A stretch of DNA of 64,000 nucleotides from a virus, in IMG/VR virus record IMGVR_UViG_3300015265_000001, positions 162,986-226,985 of that record; one strand, written 5' to 3'. Positions within the stretch are counted from its first letter, which is position 1, and each line of letters begins with the position of its first letter. Shown here piece by piece: positions 34,046 through 41,809 of this stretch. The notes under the pieces were generated by a model. The model did not search any database and was not told where the DNA came from. It saw only the letters and a program-made list of their open reading frames with translations. The position numbers and the translations under genes were made by a program.

Positions 34046-34659
34046 GCACCAAACCATTTGAAGCTGTTCCCGGTCTGCCACCTGTTACTGAATTCATGAC
34101 TGACCGTGCGCAAGGTAATCCAGCCGACCTCAAGATGAAAGAAGGTGATTATATCTTCCATGAACCTGTTGAGGTCACCCAGAATCGTTTCCGTCGTCAT
34201 GGGGAAGCGCGCGACAAACGTATCAAAGAGAAGTACCAGAAGCTGGTTGATCGTGGCCTGTACGAGAATTGCGACATGCGTTCTTTCTCTTTGGGGGTGG
34301 CTACGGCGATCGTGCACTTCAAAGACAAAGCCATCTACGTCATGACGTATCCGATCATCTCTGCTACTCCGGCTGCCTTCATCAAGACGTGTGCTTGTGG
34401 GGCGGTCATGTACAAAGAGATGGGTCATGACGATTACCAGCCGTCGGCTGACATCGAACGGGTTCTGGATGGCATCGCTCAGGTTCTCGACTTCGATGGC
34501 GACAAACCTACAGCCGGCATCGAGTTGTCTGGGCGTAACCCCGAACTCCACTACGACAGCCCCAACACAGATTTCGACGGCGATCCTGCCGTACCTAATC
34601 CACATGCCAAACCCAGTGAGTCAGGTCCAGCCGATTTCGGTGCGGACTTCCCCGGCTAA
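34042..34659 (+). CDS. Unknown 205-residue protein with CACG motif
   Basis: The start at 34042 overlaps the previous stop (ATGA). A helical basic region (NRFRRHGEARDKRIKEKYQK) is followed by beta strands and TCACGAVMYKEMGHDD, a possible metal-binding turn. The last 50 residues are low-complexity, Asp/Pro/Gly-rich. No family recognised. Confidence 0.5.
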   Translation: MSTKPFEAVPGLPPVTEFMTDRAQGNPADLKMKEGDYIFHEPVEVTQNRFRRHGEARDKRIKEKYQKLVDRGLYENCDMRSFSLGVATAIVHFKDKAIYVMTYPIISATPAAFIKTCACGAVMYKEMGHDDYQPSADIERVLDGIAQVLDFDGDKPTAGIELSGRNPELHYDSPNTDFDGDPAVPNPHAKPSESGPADFGADFPG

Positions 34660-34694
34660 CAATCCACCTTACCTTAACAAAGGAAGCCAAGTAA

Positions 34695-34973
34695 ATGGCA
34701 ACGGTAAAGATCCAACAAAAGCTCGGCCTGGACGTGTTCAAGAAACTGAACGCCCAACTGAAAGAAACCGGGCTGCACGTGGTTCGTAGCGACGGTGAAG
34801 ACAAGCCTGACCGCAAGATCACCCAGGACAACGTGATCTGCAAAGTCAAGCAGGTGTTCAACCTGGGCAAGAAAATGGAAGCCGTCCTGGACGTCGACCA
34901 ATGCTTCAAGAATTACGAGATGCGCTTCCAGCAGTTCGAGAACGTCTTCTACCTCGTCCGTAAGGGCGGTTAG
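34695..34973 (+). CDS. Unknown 92-residue protein
   Basis: AAAGGAAGCCAAGTAA precedes the ATG. Basic, alpha/beta; the opening VKIQQKLGLDVFKKLNAQL is amphipathic. No motif recognised. Confidence 0.5.
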   Translation: MATVKIQQKLGLDVFKKLNAQLKETGLHVVRSDGEDKPDRKITQDNVICKVKQVFNLGKKMEAVLDVDQCFKNYEMRFQQFENVFYLVRKGG

Positions 34974-34975
34974 TC

Positions 34976-35266
34976 ATGGGCACGGTGTCGTTGTCCTTCT
35001 ACGCGCCAAAGCACCTGCCATTGACGAAATCCATCGAAGCCTTTACTGGTTTTTCCAAACAGTACTTCCTGAAGGCGAATAGCAGTTGGTGGGACCGCCT
35101 GTGGCGTAAACATGTTATCGGCGAACTTACCAAGGTTGAAGTAGAATACCCTTGGCTGCGGGTAACCATTGATCTGACTCATCCCAAACGTTTCGATACT
35201 GACAGCGAGTTCGAGATGAGGATCGAGAAAGGTCTCGCGGTTATTTACCAGCACAGGCGTTCGTAA
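34976..35266 (+). CDS. Unknown 96-residue protein
   Basis: Starts two bases after the previous stop. Beta-rich with an aromatic centre (SSWWDRLWRKH). No family recognised. Followed by a strong terminator. Confidence 0.5.
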   Translation: MGTVSLSFYAPKHLPLTKSIEAFTGFSKQYFLKANSSWWDRLWRKHVIGELTKVEVEYPWLRVTIDLTHPKRFDTDSEFEMRIEKGLAVIYQHRRS

Positions 35267-35276
35267 AGAGCAACAT

Positions 35277-35315
35277 CCTCCCTAGTAAGTCGGGCCAACA
35301 GGCTTACTAGGGAGG
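35277..35315 (+). terminator. Strong hairpin terminator
   Basis: CCTCCCTAGTAAG (35277-35289) pairs with CTTACTAGGGAGG (35303-35315), followed by TTTTATTTTTTG. Confidence 0.92.
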
Positions 35316-35348
35316 TTTTATTTTTTGTTTAGATAGGGAGTTTATTAA

Positions 35349-35990
35349 GTGGAAAACCATAAAGATGGGACCGTTGCGTTTGATCGCATCACGGTGTTGG
35401 GGAAAGACTTCTTATCGGGGAGTTATAAAGACGACTTAGCCGTTTATCACTACGGTTTCGACGTCGTACCGCGGATGAAACCTACCACAGGCAAAAAGAA
35501 GAAGGCTGAGCCTGAGTATGATTACATCTGGGAGGGTTTCTTCAATTTCGGCATGAACACCAGTCGTATCCGCTTACATCCCGTCTTAAACGACCATGGG
35601 CTGTTTGAGATGGAAAAGAAATTGGCCTTGGTCAAGGAGAAGTTCGACTTCTTCGTAAAGGAGCTCAAAGCTCGTCGTAAGACCCCGGCCAAGAAAACGA
35701 TCAACGATAAAGTCTGGTTGAATAAAGCAGACACTCCGTTTACCGGCTATATCAGCTCCACGATCTACGAAGATGGGTCTGGACAACTGGCTATCGCCGA
35801 CTGCCACAAAACCATCCACTGGTATCCAGAGGGTTGGTTGGATGACAAAGGTAAACAACACTTCGAAGCCAACTACACCAACGCGCTGAAGTCAATTGAA
35901 GATTTTGCTAAAGCGGCGGGTAAAGGGGTTAAAGCAATCCAAGAATTGCGGAAGTTCTTTGCTCGTGAGTTGGAAAGCCCACAAAGCTAA
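35349..35990 (+). CDS. Unknown 213-residue Lys-rich protein, GTG start
   Basis: A GTG start at 35349 with AGGGAG eleven bases upstream. Lys-rich loops (TTGKKKKAEPEYDY and KARRKTPAKKTIND) suggest nucleic-acid contact. A helical C-terminus ends the protein. No family recognised. No promoter is visible in the 33 bases after the terminator, so read-through may be needed. Confidence 0.5.
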   Translation: MENHKDGTVAFDRITVLGKDFLSGSYKDDLAVYHYGFDVVPRMKPTTGKKKKAEPEYDYIWEGFFNFGMNTSRIRLHPVLNDHGLFEMEKKLALVKEKFDFFVKELKARRKTPAKKTINDKVWLNKADTPFTGYISSTIYEDGSGQLAIADCHKTIHWYPEGWLDDKGKQHFEANYTNALKSIEDFAKAAGKGVKAIQELRKFFARELESPQS

Positions 35991-36004
35991 AAGACTTTCA
36001 AACC

Positions 36005-36013
36005 TACATTATT
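36005..36013 (+). promoter_or_regulatory. Early promoter motif before the chaperonin
   Basis: ACCTACATTATT followed by AAACCGTAAG. The chaperonin start is 59 bases downstream, so the chaperonin is likely made early. Confidence 0.72.
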
Positions 36014-36063
36014 AAACCGTAAGCACCATCAGTATATCCAAACCCAGCTATGGAGATTCACCC

Positions 36064-37752
36064 ATGTACATGCAGCTTTCTAACAACAGCAGCCGTTACG
36101 GTGATTTGCAACGTCGCGATACTCAAGATGTTGTTGAGGATGTGATGACGGATGTCCGTGACGCCGTTGTAGCGACCATGGGTCCAAACGGTAAGCTGTC
36201 CGCCATTACAGTCGGCACCAGTGTTAAAGTGACCAAAGACGGCGTAACAGTCGCCAAGTCGCTGAAGTTTGCCAACCCGTTCGAAGAAGCTGTTAACCGC
36301 ATCATTCTGGAACCGGCAATCAAGACCGATGACGAATGCGGTGACGGCACCACCACCACCATCCTGCTGACCGCAGAACTGTATCGCCTGTACGCTCAGT
36401 TCCCTCGTTATCGTGAACGCAAGTTCATCGACAAACTGGGTAACAAAATCATTGACCAACTTATCCGTTTGTCGGTGAAAGTCGACAACGACAGTGAGGA
36501 CCTGTTTAACCTGGCTCTAACGTCCTCTAACGGCGATGAGAAGCTCGCGGCGGTCATTACTAGTATCTATCTCGATGCTGGCGGCCGATACCCTGAGATC
36601 GAGCTCAAGGAAGGCCTGGGCGGTGATGACCAGATTGTTCGTAGCAACGGTCTGCCAGTAGCGCTGTCATACAGCAACCCATCCTTCTCGAAGAACGGCA
36701 ACGGCTCGACGTCCGACTTCACTGGATTCCGCGCGATTGTGATCGACGACAACGTCCGCAACATGGAGTCCCACGTCCTCGGTCCAATCCTGGCTAAACT
36801 GATCGAAGTTAATCCACAGCCGGTCCTGTTGATTGCTCGTTCTTTCGACAACCCAATCAACAGCATCATCCTGCAAGTCAACAACCAACTGAAGCGCCAG
36901 GCGTTCATCTGCGCACAAACCAACTTCGGTGGCTCGGTCGGTACTCTGCTGATGCAGGATATCTCCGTGCTGTTGAATGCACCGATGGTGAAAGTGTTCT
37001 CCGACGTCGTTAACGTCGAAACCACGATTTGCCTGGAAACTCTTCATATCGGTTCCGTTCGTTCGATCTTCGAACCTCAGATCGAGGCCACTCGTTTCCG
37101 TATCGACGAGCAAGTAGCATCGATCGAGAAGGAGCTGAACAGTTACGAGCGTGGTGAACGTTTCAGTGTTCGTGCACGTTTCAACGAGAAGCGTATCCGT
37201 GACCTTAAGGGCGAGCTGGTTACCGTGTTCGTCGGTGGCGAAACTCAGTCCGAGATCAAGGAACGCATCGACCGTTTCGAAGACGTATCGAAAGCTGTCA
37301 AGTCGGCGTTGGAGAACGGTATCCTGCCGGGCGTCGGTACTGCGTTGATTACTGCGGGTGTATTTGCACTCAACGATCTGTCCGATGAAGAAGAGGAAGA
37401 TCCAGAGTTCAAGAAGATCATTGAAGTGATGGAAGAAGTGATCTTCTCCCAGTACATGCTGCTGCAAGGCGAACTGATACTGCCGAACGACTCGCGTAAC
37501 CAACAGGCAAAAGAGCGCGCTATCCGCAGTGGGATCACCGGTCGGGTACTTGATATGGATGAACCTCGTCCATTCATCGTAACCAACCTGCGCGATAACA
37601 GTACTGGTACTCCGACTGAGTTGGGTATCTTCGATACGGCCTATGCATCGATCACTGCTCTGCGGGGTGGTATGCAAACGGCCAAGATCCTGGCGAGCCT
37701 CGATAGCGTTCTGATCGGGGACAAGCTGTCGGCGGTTAAAATCCAATCGTAA
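36064..37752 (+). CDS. groEL: GroEL-like group I chaperonin
   Basis: 562 residues, close to bacterial GroEL (about 548). Folds proteins in an ATP-driven ring. ATP-site motifs are kept: VATMGPNGK, VTKDGVTVAKS (D59, equivalent to GroEL D52), GDGTTTTI (D94, GroEL D87) and RFEDVSKAVKSALENGILPG (D407, GroEL D398). The apical-domain region is strongly diverged, and the GGM-repeat tail is missing; the protein ends AVKIQS. No GroES-type gene is seen in the window. Phage EL and OBP encode chaperonins reported to act without a co-chaperonin, and this gene looks like their relative. TGGAGATTCACCC precedes the ATG; a UUCG terminator follows. Confidence 0.93.
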   Translation: MYMQLSNNSSRYGDLQRRDTQDVVEDVMTDVRDAVVATMGPNGKLSAITVGTSVKVTKDGVTVAKSLKFANPFEEAVNRIILEPAIKTDDECGDGTTTTILLTAELYRLYAQFPRYRERKFIDKLGNKIIDQLIRLSVKVDNDSEDLFNLALTSSNGDEKLAAVITSIYLDAGGRYPEIELKEGLGGDDQIVRSNGLPVALSYSNPSFSKNGNGSTSDFTGFRAIVIDDNVRNMESHVLGPILAKLIEVNPQPVLLIARSFDNPINSIILQVNNQLKRQAFICAQTNFGGSVGTLLMQDISVLLNAPMVKVFSDVVNVETTICLETLHIGSVRSIFEPQIEATRFRIDEQVASIEKELNSYERGERFSVRARFNEKRIRDLKGELVTVFVGGETQSEIKERIDRFEDVSKAVKSALENGILPGVGTALITAGVFALNDLSDEEEEDPEFKKIIEVMEEVIFSQYMLLQGELILPNDSRNQQAKERAIRSGITGRVLDMDEPRPFIVTNLRDNSTGTPTELGIFDTAYASITALRGGMQTAKILASLDSVLIGDKLSAVKIQS

Positions 37753-37767
37753 CAGGCAAGTGAGTTT

Positions 37768-37785
37768 GGGGATCTTCGGATCCCC
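37768..37785 (+). terminator. UUCG tetraloop terminator
   Basis: GGGGATC, loop TTCG, GATCCCC, then TTCTTTTTTGC. This is a classic strong intrinsic terminator closing the chaperonin unit. Confidence 0.93.
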
Positions 37786-37809
37786 TTCTTTTTTGCTTAA
37801 GGGAGCAAC

Positions 37810-38016
37810 ATGACAGCACAATTCAGAAGTCTTCTATTTGGTCCAGGCGCGGTTTGTTTCTTAGGCTGGATTATTCTGGGCATTATGCAGCAGAGTCCAT
37901 TTCTGATTATCAGCTCAATACTCGTATCTTTCTTTGTATTGGTTGTGGGCATGGAGTCGTATAAAGCATGCGCGGCGGCTCTCATCGTATCTATAACTTT
38001 GAGTCTGTTCATGTGA
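37810..38016 (+). CDS. Small membrane protein, two to three transmembrane segments
   Basis: 68 residues, hydrophobic nearly throughout (segments about 11-25, 30-46 and 52-67). AAGGGAGCAAC precedes the start. Size and topology would suit a holin or a membrane modulator, but nothing specific supports that. It follows a terminator without a clear promoter. Confidence 0.5.
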   Translation: MTAQFRSLLFGPGAVCFLGWIILGIMQQSPFLIISSILVSFFVLVVGMESYKACAAALIVSITLSLFM

Positions 38017-38035
38017 TATAAGCCAGGAGGATACT

Positions 38036-38095
38036 ATGCCGAGTGTTATTACGCTCGGTTTTGTTCCTTTTCTGGAGAAAGTTTATGGCCGCTAA
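38036..38095 (+). CDS. Possible 19-residue leader peptide overlapping a terminator
   Basis: AGGAGGATACT and ATG at 38036 open a frame of 19 codons that runs through the hairpin at 38039-38058 and ends 11 bases inside the next gene. A consensus ribosome site so close to a terminator hairpin fits a translated attenuator leader. Chance occurrence is possible. Confidence 0.35.
   Translation: MPSVITLGFVPFLEKVYGR
38039..38058 (+). terminator. Terminator or attenuator hairpin
   Basis: CCGAGTG (38039-38045) pairs with CGCTCGG (38052-38058) with one G-T pair, followed by TTTTGTTCCTTTT. It stands 27 bases before the next start codon, inside a possible leader peptide. Confidence 0.65.
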
Positions 38096-38681
38096 GACGC
38101 ACATGGCGTTGTTCGTTGAACGTTTTGTCAAGTTCAACAAGCAGCGCTACGCCGACGACGCAGATTATCTTGCGTTGTTCATCGGATTGAAAGAAACCGA
38201 TCTCCAACTCGGCACTCCTGTCGATGCTGGCGACGGCACCTTCAACATGACCATCGCTTCTGCTGGTCGCAACTTCCGCTGTGATCCACTGCAATCGTGG
38301 ACCCCGGCTGACGCTTCGAAGACTTTGGGGCTTTACACCCTGAAGAACGTTACACCGCTGGCCGACATCAACGAACTGGAAGCGCAAACCGAAGCCGGTC
38401 TGTATTCCTACGTTGATGGCGCCAACACCCTCGTTGGTGTGGTGATTGCTTCCGACATCGCCGATGGTGGTGAAGAAGCTGCAATCGCAGCAATCATCAA
38501 CGCAGGCCTGAAGTACGCTATTCCGTCGATCGACTACACGGATGGCCAAACCTTCGTGGTGCTGGTCGGTTCTACCTTCAAGGGCAACCTGGAATGGGTG
38601 AAAGGCGCAGTACCGGTCAAAGTGATCCCGCCGACTGACTACGGTCTCCTGACTGTTGATCAAGACGCACCTGAAGTTTAA
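38085..38681 (+). CDS. Paralogue of the tail-operon protein at 58029
   Basis: 198 residues; TGGAGAAAGTTT precedes the ATG at 38085. The opening MALFVERFVKFNKQRYADDA matches QLFLDRFIAYNQDRYKDEPT of the minus-strand protein at 58029, and both follow with a similar alpha/beta body of about 195 residues. Because 58029 heads the tail-fibre operon, this copy may also be virion-related, or may be a free decoy or regulator. C-rich codon bias suggests strong expression. Confidence 0.55.
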   Translation: MAAKTHMALFVERFVKFNKQRYADDADYLALFIGLKETDLQLGTPVDAGDGTFNMTIASAGRNFRCDPLQSWTPADASKTLGLYTLKNVTPLADINELEAQTEAGLYSYVDGANTLVGVVIASDIADGGEEAAIAAIINAGLKYAIPSIDYTDGQTFVVLVGSTFKGNLEWVKGAVPVKVIPPTDYGLLTVDQDAPEV

Positions 38682-38705
38682 CCCACTGGGTTGAGCTGCT
38701 CTAGT

Positions 38706-38742
38706 AAAGCCTACCGTTGGGGTTATTCCCGCGGTAGGCTTT
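38706..38742 (+). terminator. Strong hairpin terminator
   Basis: AAAGCCTACCG (38706-38716) pairs with CGGTAGGCTTT (38732-38742); the tail is TATGGCTGC, so the U tract is weak. Confidence 0.75.
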
Positions 38743-38763
38743 ATGGCTGCTTGATGCCAGTAA

Positions 38764-38773
38764 TAATTTAATA
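38764..38773 (+). promoter_or_regulatory. AATTTAATAT motif, possible second promoter class
   Basis: AATTTAATAT followed by CACC, as at 27801, in a 153-base gap between a terminator and the gene at 38835 that has no CTAYATTAY element. Confidence 0.35.
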
Positions 38774-38834
38774 TCACCCTCACGACTATTATCTACACCC
38801 GATAAAAGGTCATTTGTATCAAGGAGTTTTATCC

Positions 38835-39407
38835 ATGACCGCACAACTACAAGCAGCGATCGCAGCACCTATTCCGATGGACGATGAAGAGTACGCACTG
38901 GTATGCCGCGCACTGGATCCGTCCTTTGTGGACCATTTCCATAGCCTGGGGGTTATGAAAACCGTATTGCGTGAAATCGTGTACGGTGTTGATCATCTGA
39001 CAGAAATGGTAGATATGCCAGACTGTCCGGTTGACTGCACATTGATGACAGTCGACCTCGAGCATTACAAACTGGAGTCGTTCTTCCTGTTCGATCAGTT
39101 GTTCCGCGCTACGAACAACAAGACCTGGAAGATCAACCTGCCTGCTCCAGCGGTAAAGAAACATCTGGCAGAGTTCTTCAATCGTCGTTACATCGAAACG
39201 TTCCATTTCATTCTGGAAAGAATGGGGATCGACGAGCTGGAGTTGAAGGTGGATAACGTCCGGTATTCGATCGAGTTCAATGAGATCATTCCGGAAAGTA
39301 AACTGTTTATCTTCCACTTCACCAACCTGGATACACGCCAGATGATCAATCTGCCGTTTGCTCGTCGTCGTACCGGTCATTCGTTAAAGGTCAAACGAAA
39401 TGATTGA
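38835..39407 (+). CDS. Unknown 190-residue protein, paralogue of 39667
   Basis: AAGGAGTTTTATCC precedes the ATG at 38835. DPSFVDHFHSLGVMK and VLREIVYGVDHLTEMVD match FVDTFLKFIPDVRK and LQEFVYAIDCLTEISN in 39667, and both end with a strand followed by NLPFARRR / YLPFLRTR. They form a two-copy family in adjacent units. Function unknown. Overlaps the next small gene by eight bases. Confidence 0.55.
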   Translation: MTAQLQAAIAAPIPMDDEEYALVCRALDPSFVDHFHSLGVMKTVLREIVYGVDHLTEMVDMPDCPVDCTLMTVDLEHYKLESFFLFDQLFRATNNKTWKINLPAPAVKKHLAEFFNRRYIETFHFILERMGIDELELKVDNVRYSIEFNEIIPESKLFIFHFTNLDTRQMINLPFARRRTGHSLKVKRND

Positions 39408-39570
39408 TCCAAAAGACCTACTCAAAAAGAATGACGACTGGGTAGCCCGTATGGTGGAGGATCCCATCCGCAAGCAGCAACTCAAACGTCGTCGCAAGAC
39501 CTACAGACTGATCTGGGTATTGAGCTTTATTGCCGTTGTAATCGGCGCAGCGATCGGTCTGTACATGTAA
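39400..39570 (+). CDS. Small tail-anchored membrane protein, 56 residues
   Basis: Overlaps the previous gene by eight bases. A basic middle (RKQQLKRRRKTYRL) is followed by one hydrophobic helix to the end (IWVLSFIAVVIGAAIGLYM), giving a C-terminally anchored membrane protein with the N-terminus inside by the positive-inside rule. Function unknown. Confidence 0.6.
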   Translation: MIDPKDLLKKNDDWVARMVEDPIRKQQLKRRRKTYRLIWVLSFIAVVIGAAIGLYM

Positions 39571-39596
39571 ATTTAAGATGAGGAGCCCTTCAGATC

Positions 39597-39604
39597 TATA
39601 TTAC
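39597..39604 (+). promoter_or_regulatory. Early promoter motif TATATTAC
   Basis: TCTATATTAC followed by CTATGTG; GTAAATTTAAGAT lies upstream, as at 11657. The next start is 70 bases downstream. Confidence 0.78.
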
Positions 39605-39666
39605 CTATGTGTATCAAAGACGATCATTAATTGTGGTCCTCCACGTTAAGTAAATAGGGAAACATC

Positions 39667-40230
39667 ATGAGTGAAGCATTAAGAAAGATGGAGGTTATCG
39701 ATGGACTGACAACTAATTACGCTCAGGTGCTGGAAAGCAAACGCCTGGGTTATTTCAAGTATATCTTGAACGTAGAGTTTGTTGATACCTTCCTGAAGTT
39801 CATCCCCGACGTCAGGAAGTTGCAAGAGTTCGTCTACGCGATCGATTGCTTGACGGAAATTAGCAATAGCAGTTCATTTCCTTCCGGTCGACTGTTAAAC
39901 AACATCGATATCAACGAGAAAGCCGCAGGTAAGTTTGCAGAGCTCCGTTGGTTGACCCGCGACCAATCCTTTCTGGGCTGCCAAGTAGGTGCTGAGACTA
40001 CAGAGCTTATCAACGAGTTTTTCAGTTACGAATACCCTCGGTTGTTCGGAGAGCTGTTTGATAAATCGCGGCTTCCTTTCGCAACCTTCGCCTTGGATGG
40101 CGTGTGGTATCACCTGACCTTCAACCGCAGCTTCAACAAACTGAGAACGCACTCTGCGATCAAGTTGACCAGTGCGGACAGAAGTAAAGAAGTTTACCTG
40201 CCGTTCCTTAGAACTCGTGCTGGAGTCTAA
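39667..40230 (+). CDS. Unknown 187-residue protein, paralogue of 38835
   Basis: AGGGAAACATC precedes the start. Shares the FVDxF and FVYAIDxLTE segments and the C-terminal strand pattern with 38835. Unlike that gene it has its own early promoter, so the two copies may be expressed at different times. Function unknown. Followed by a long terminator. Confidence 0.55.
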   Translation: MSEALRKMEVIDGLTTNYAQVLESKRLGYFKYILNVEFVDTFLKFIPDVRKLQEFVYAIDCLTEISNSSSFPSGRLLNNIDINEKAAGKFAELRWLTRDQSFLGCQVGAETTELINEFFSYEYPRLFGELFDKSRLPFATFALDGVWYHLTFNRSFNKLRTHSAIKLTSADRSKEVYLPFLRTRAGV

Positions 40231-40238
40231 GTGATTCG

Positions 40239-40276
40239 CTATAAACCCCCAGGCAGTCGAGCCTGGGGGTTTATAG
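40239..40276 (+). terminator. Very strong hairpin terminator
   Basis: CTATAAACCCCCAGGC (40239-40254) pairs perfectly over 16 bp with GCCTGGGGGTTTATAG (40261-40276), followed by TTTCTTTTTTATTT. Confidence 0.95.
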
Positions 40277-40333
40277 TTTCTTTTTTATTTGTACCGCTGT
40301 AACTTTGTAAAGACCATTAACAAGGAGTTCCAA

Positions 40334-41809
40334 ATGAATACACCAATCAATAAAGAGGCCACTTTCATCCCCGGGCCTGTTGGTAAAACCTTCTCCGAAG
40401 AAGAGATGCTGCTGATCAACCCGCATGCCAGTAAGCTTGCTGGTAACCTCATGGACGGTTATGTTTTTACCTGGAACAAGGAACGTGAGCTGTACGAGAA
40501 CGTCGGCGCTATTGCGGACTTGCTTGGGCGTAATACCCCACCTGAGCCGACGAAGGTCATGAGCTTCAACATGAAGGGAAGCTTCCCACATGACCACGCG
40601 CTACCAGAAGAAGGTATCGAGCCTGGCGATTGTTGCTTGCGCGGAAAACACTTCTGGGCGGTCACCGAGGAAGGCGTCTGGAAGGACTACGGTAATGTGG
40701 AAGCCCTTCCCGATAGGACTGCTAATCTCGTGTCGTTCAATTCCGGACCTCGTGATTGGGAGCGCGGTGAGATCAACTATGTAGGTGAGTATCCAGGTGC
40801 TTATGACAAACTGCCTGAGTTCTTGCCCTTCGTAAGTAACATCGGCGACGTAATGACCTGGCGTGGTCAGGACTGGGTGCGTAACACAACCAATAGCTGG
40901 ATACCCTACAGCCGGACGCCTGAAGAACAGTGCGTGGGTGTAAAGGAAGCGGTAGAGTCTCCTGAGCCCAGCGTGTCGGATAAACTCCGAAAGGAACATT
41001 ATCTCGAGGATGTCAGAGCTGGTTACGGTGGTACTTTCGAACAATGGCGCAGGCAGAACGGTGATCTCAACGCTGTATTGTGTATGGCTTCCGGTACGCC
41101 ACGTTCGGTTGATCAGTTGGAAGAGCAACGCATCCGTATGCACCAGCGCGATCTCCTGGCTGACAGCAAAGAACATCCTTCTCTGGATGATGTTGCTGTA
41201 TTGCTGGAAGGGGCTTTGACCAACTTCGGCAATGAGGAAAGTAATGCGGCTTTCAAAGCGCTCGATGCCTTGAAGAGGGTGAAAACTGATCTGCGTCGTA
41301 AGCGTCGTAATGCCTGGTTCCGTCGCATTCTGTTCTTGTTGATCCTGGGTGTTATCGGTTACGGTCTGTACAAGTGGATACCTACCCAAGTGGTATCTGG
41401 GCGTTACACCGTACCAAAGACCTGCTCTGCTCCTTTCGGCAACGGTACGATCACCGGCATGCGTTATTACGACTATGGCTACAAGTCATTGTTCGGTATC
41501 CACATGACGCTGGAAAGTACTGTGCGGGAAAGTACCATAGTCAGTGCAAATGGCCAGGAGTTTTCGATCTTTGGTTTGTCTCCTCGGAATGAAGATGCTT
41601 CGCCGGAAGAAATGGCGATAGCTGACAAGGTACTGAAAGTCGCCGAGGTGGAAGTGGAAACTGCTCCTAAGCCGCCTAAAGGTAAATGGTGGCGCATGAA
41701 CATCTGGACCAGTGACAAGGGTACTCAGCCGATGAAGCCTGCCGAGCTTTATTTGTTCGCGTCTGAGAAGAATACAACGATGGTCGCTTATAAGGACTTC
41801 TGCAAATGA
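40334..41809 (+). CDS. Single-pass membrane protein, 491 residues
   Basis: CAAGGAGTTCCAA precedes the ATG at 40334. The N-terminal part (1-200) carries repeated short units ending in Trp and Tyr (MDGYVFTWNKERELYENVGA, KHFWAVTEEGVWKDYG, VMTWRGQDWVRNTTNSWIPY), similar in rhythm to the WNAVEWVSSGS units of the tail fibre at 54230. A helical stretch and a basic cluster (RRKRRNAWFRR) lead into one membrane helix (about 331-348), with a C-terminal domain of about 140 residues. By the positive-inside rule the large N-terminal part is cytoplasmic. Function unknown. Confidence 0.55.
   Translation: MNTPINKEATFIPGPVGKTFSEEEMLLINPHASKLAGNLMDGYVFTWNKERELYENVGAIADLLGRNTPPEPTKVMSFNMKGSFPHDHALPEEGIEPGDCCLRGKHFWAVTEEGVWKDYGNVEALPDRTANLVSFNSGPRDWERGEINYVGEYPGAYDKLPEFLPFVSNIGDVMTWRGQDWVRNTTNSWIPYSRTPEEQCVGVKEAVESPEPSVSDKLRKEHYLEDVRAGYGGTFEQWRRQNGDLNAVLCMASGTPRSVDQLEEQRIRMHQRDLLADSKEHPSLDDVAVLLEGALTNFGNEESNAAFKALDALKRVKTDLRRKRRNAWFRRILFLLILGVIGYGLYKWIPTQVVSGRYTVPKTCSAPFGNGTITGMRYYDYGYKSLFGIHMTLESTVRESTIVSANGQEFSIFGLSPRNEDASPEEMAIADKVLKVAEVEVETAPKPPKGKWWRMNIWTSDKGTQPMKPAELYLFASEKNTTMVAYKDFCK

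Noticed and set aside
36667-37821. 384-codon minus-strand frame opposite the chaperonin
   Set aside because: Antisense to a well-identified chaperonin and would read through its terminator.
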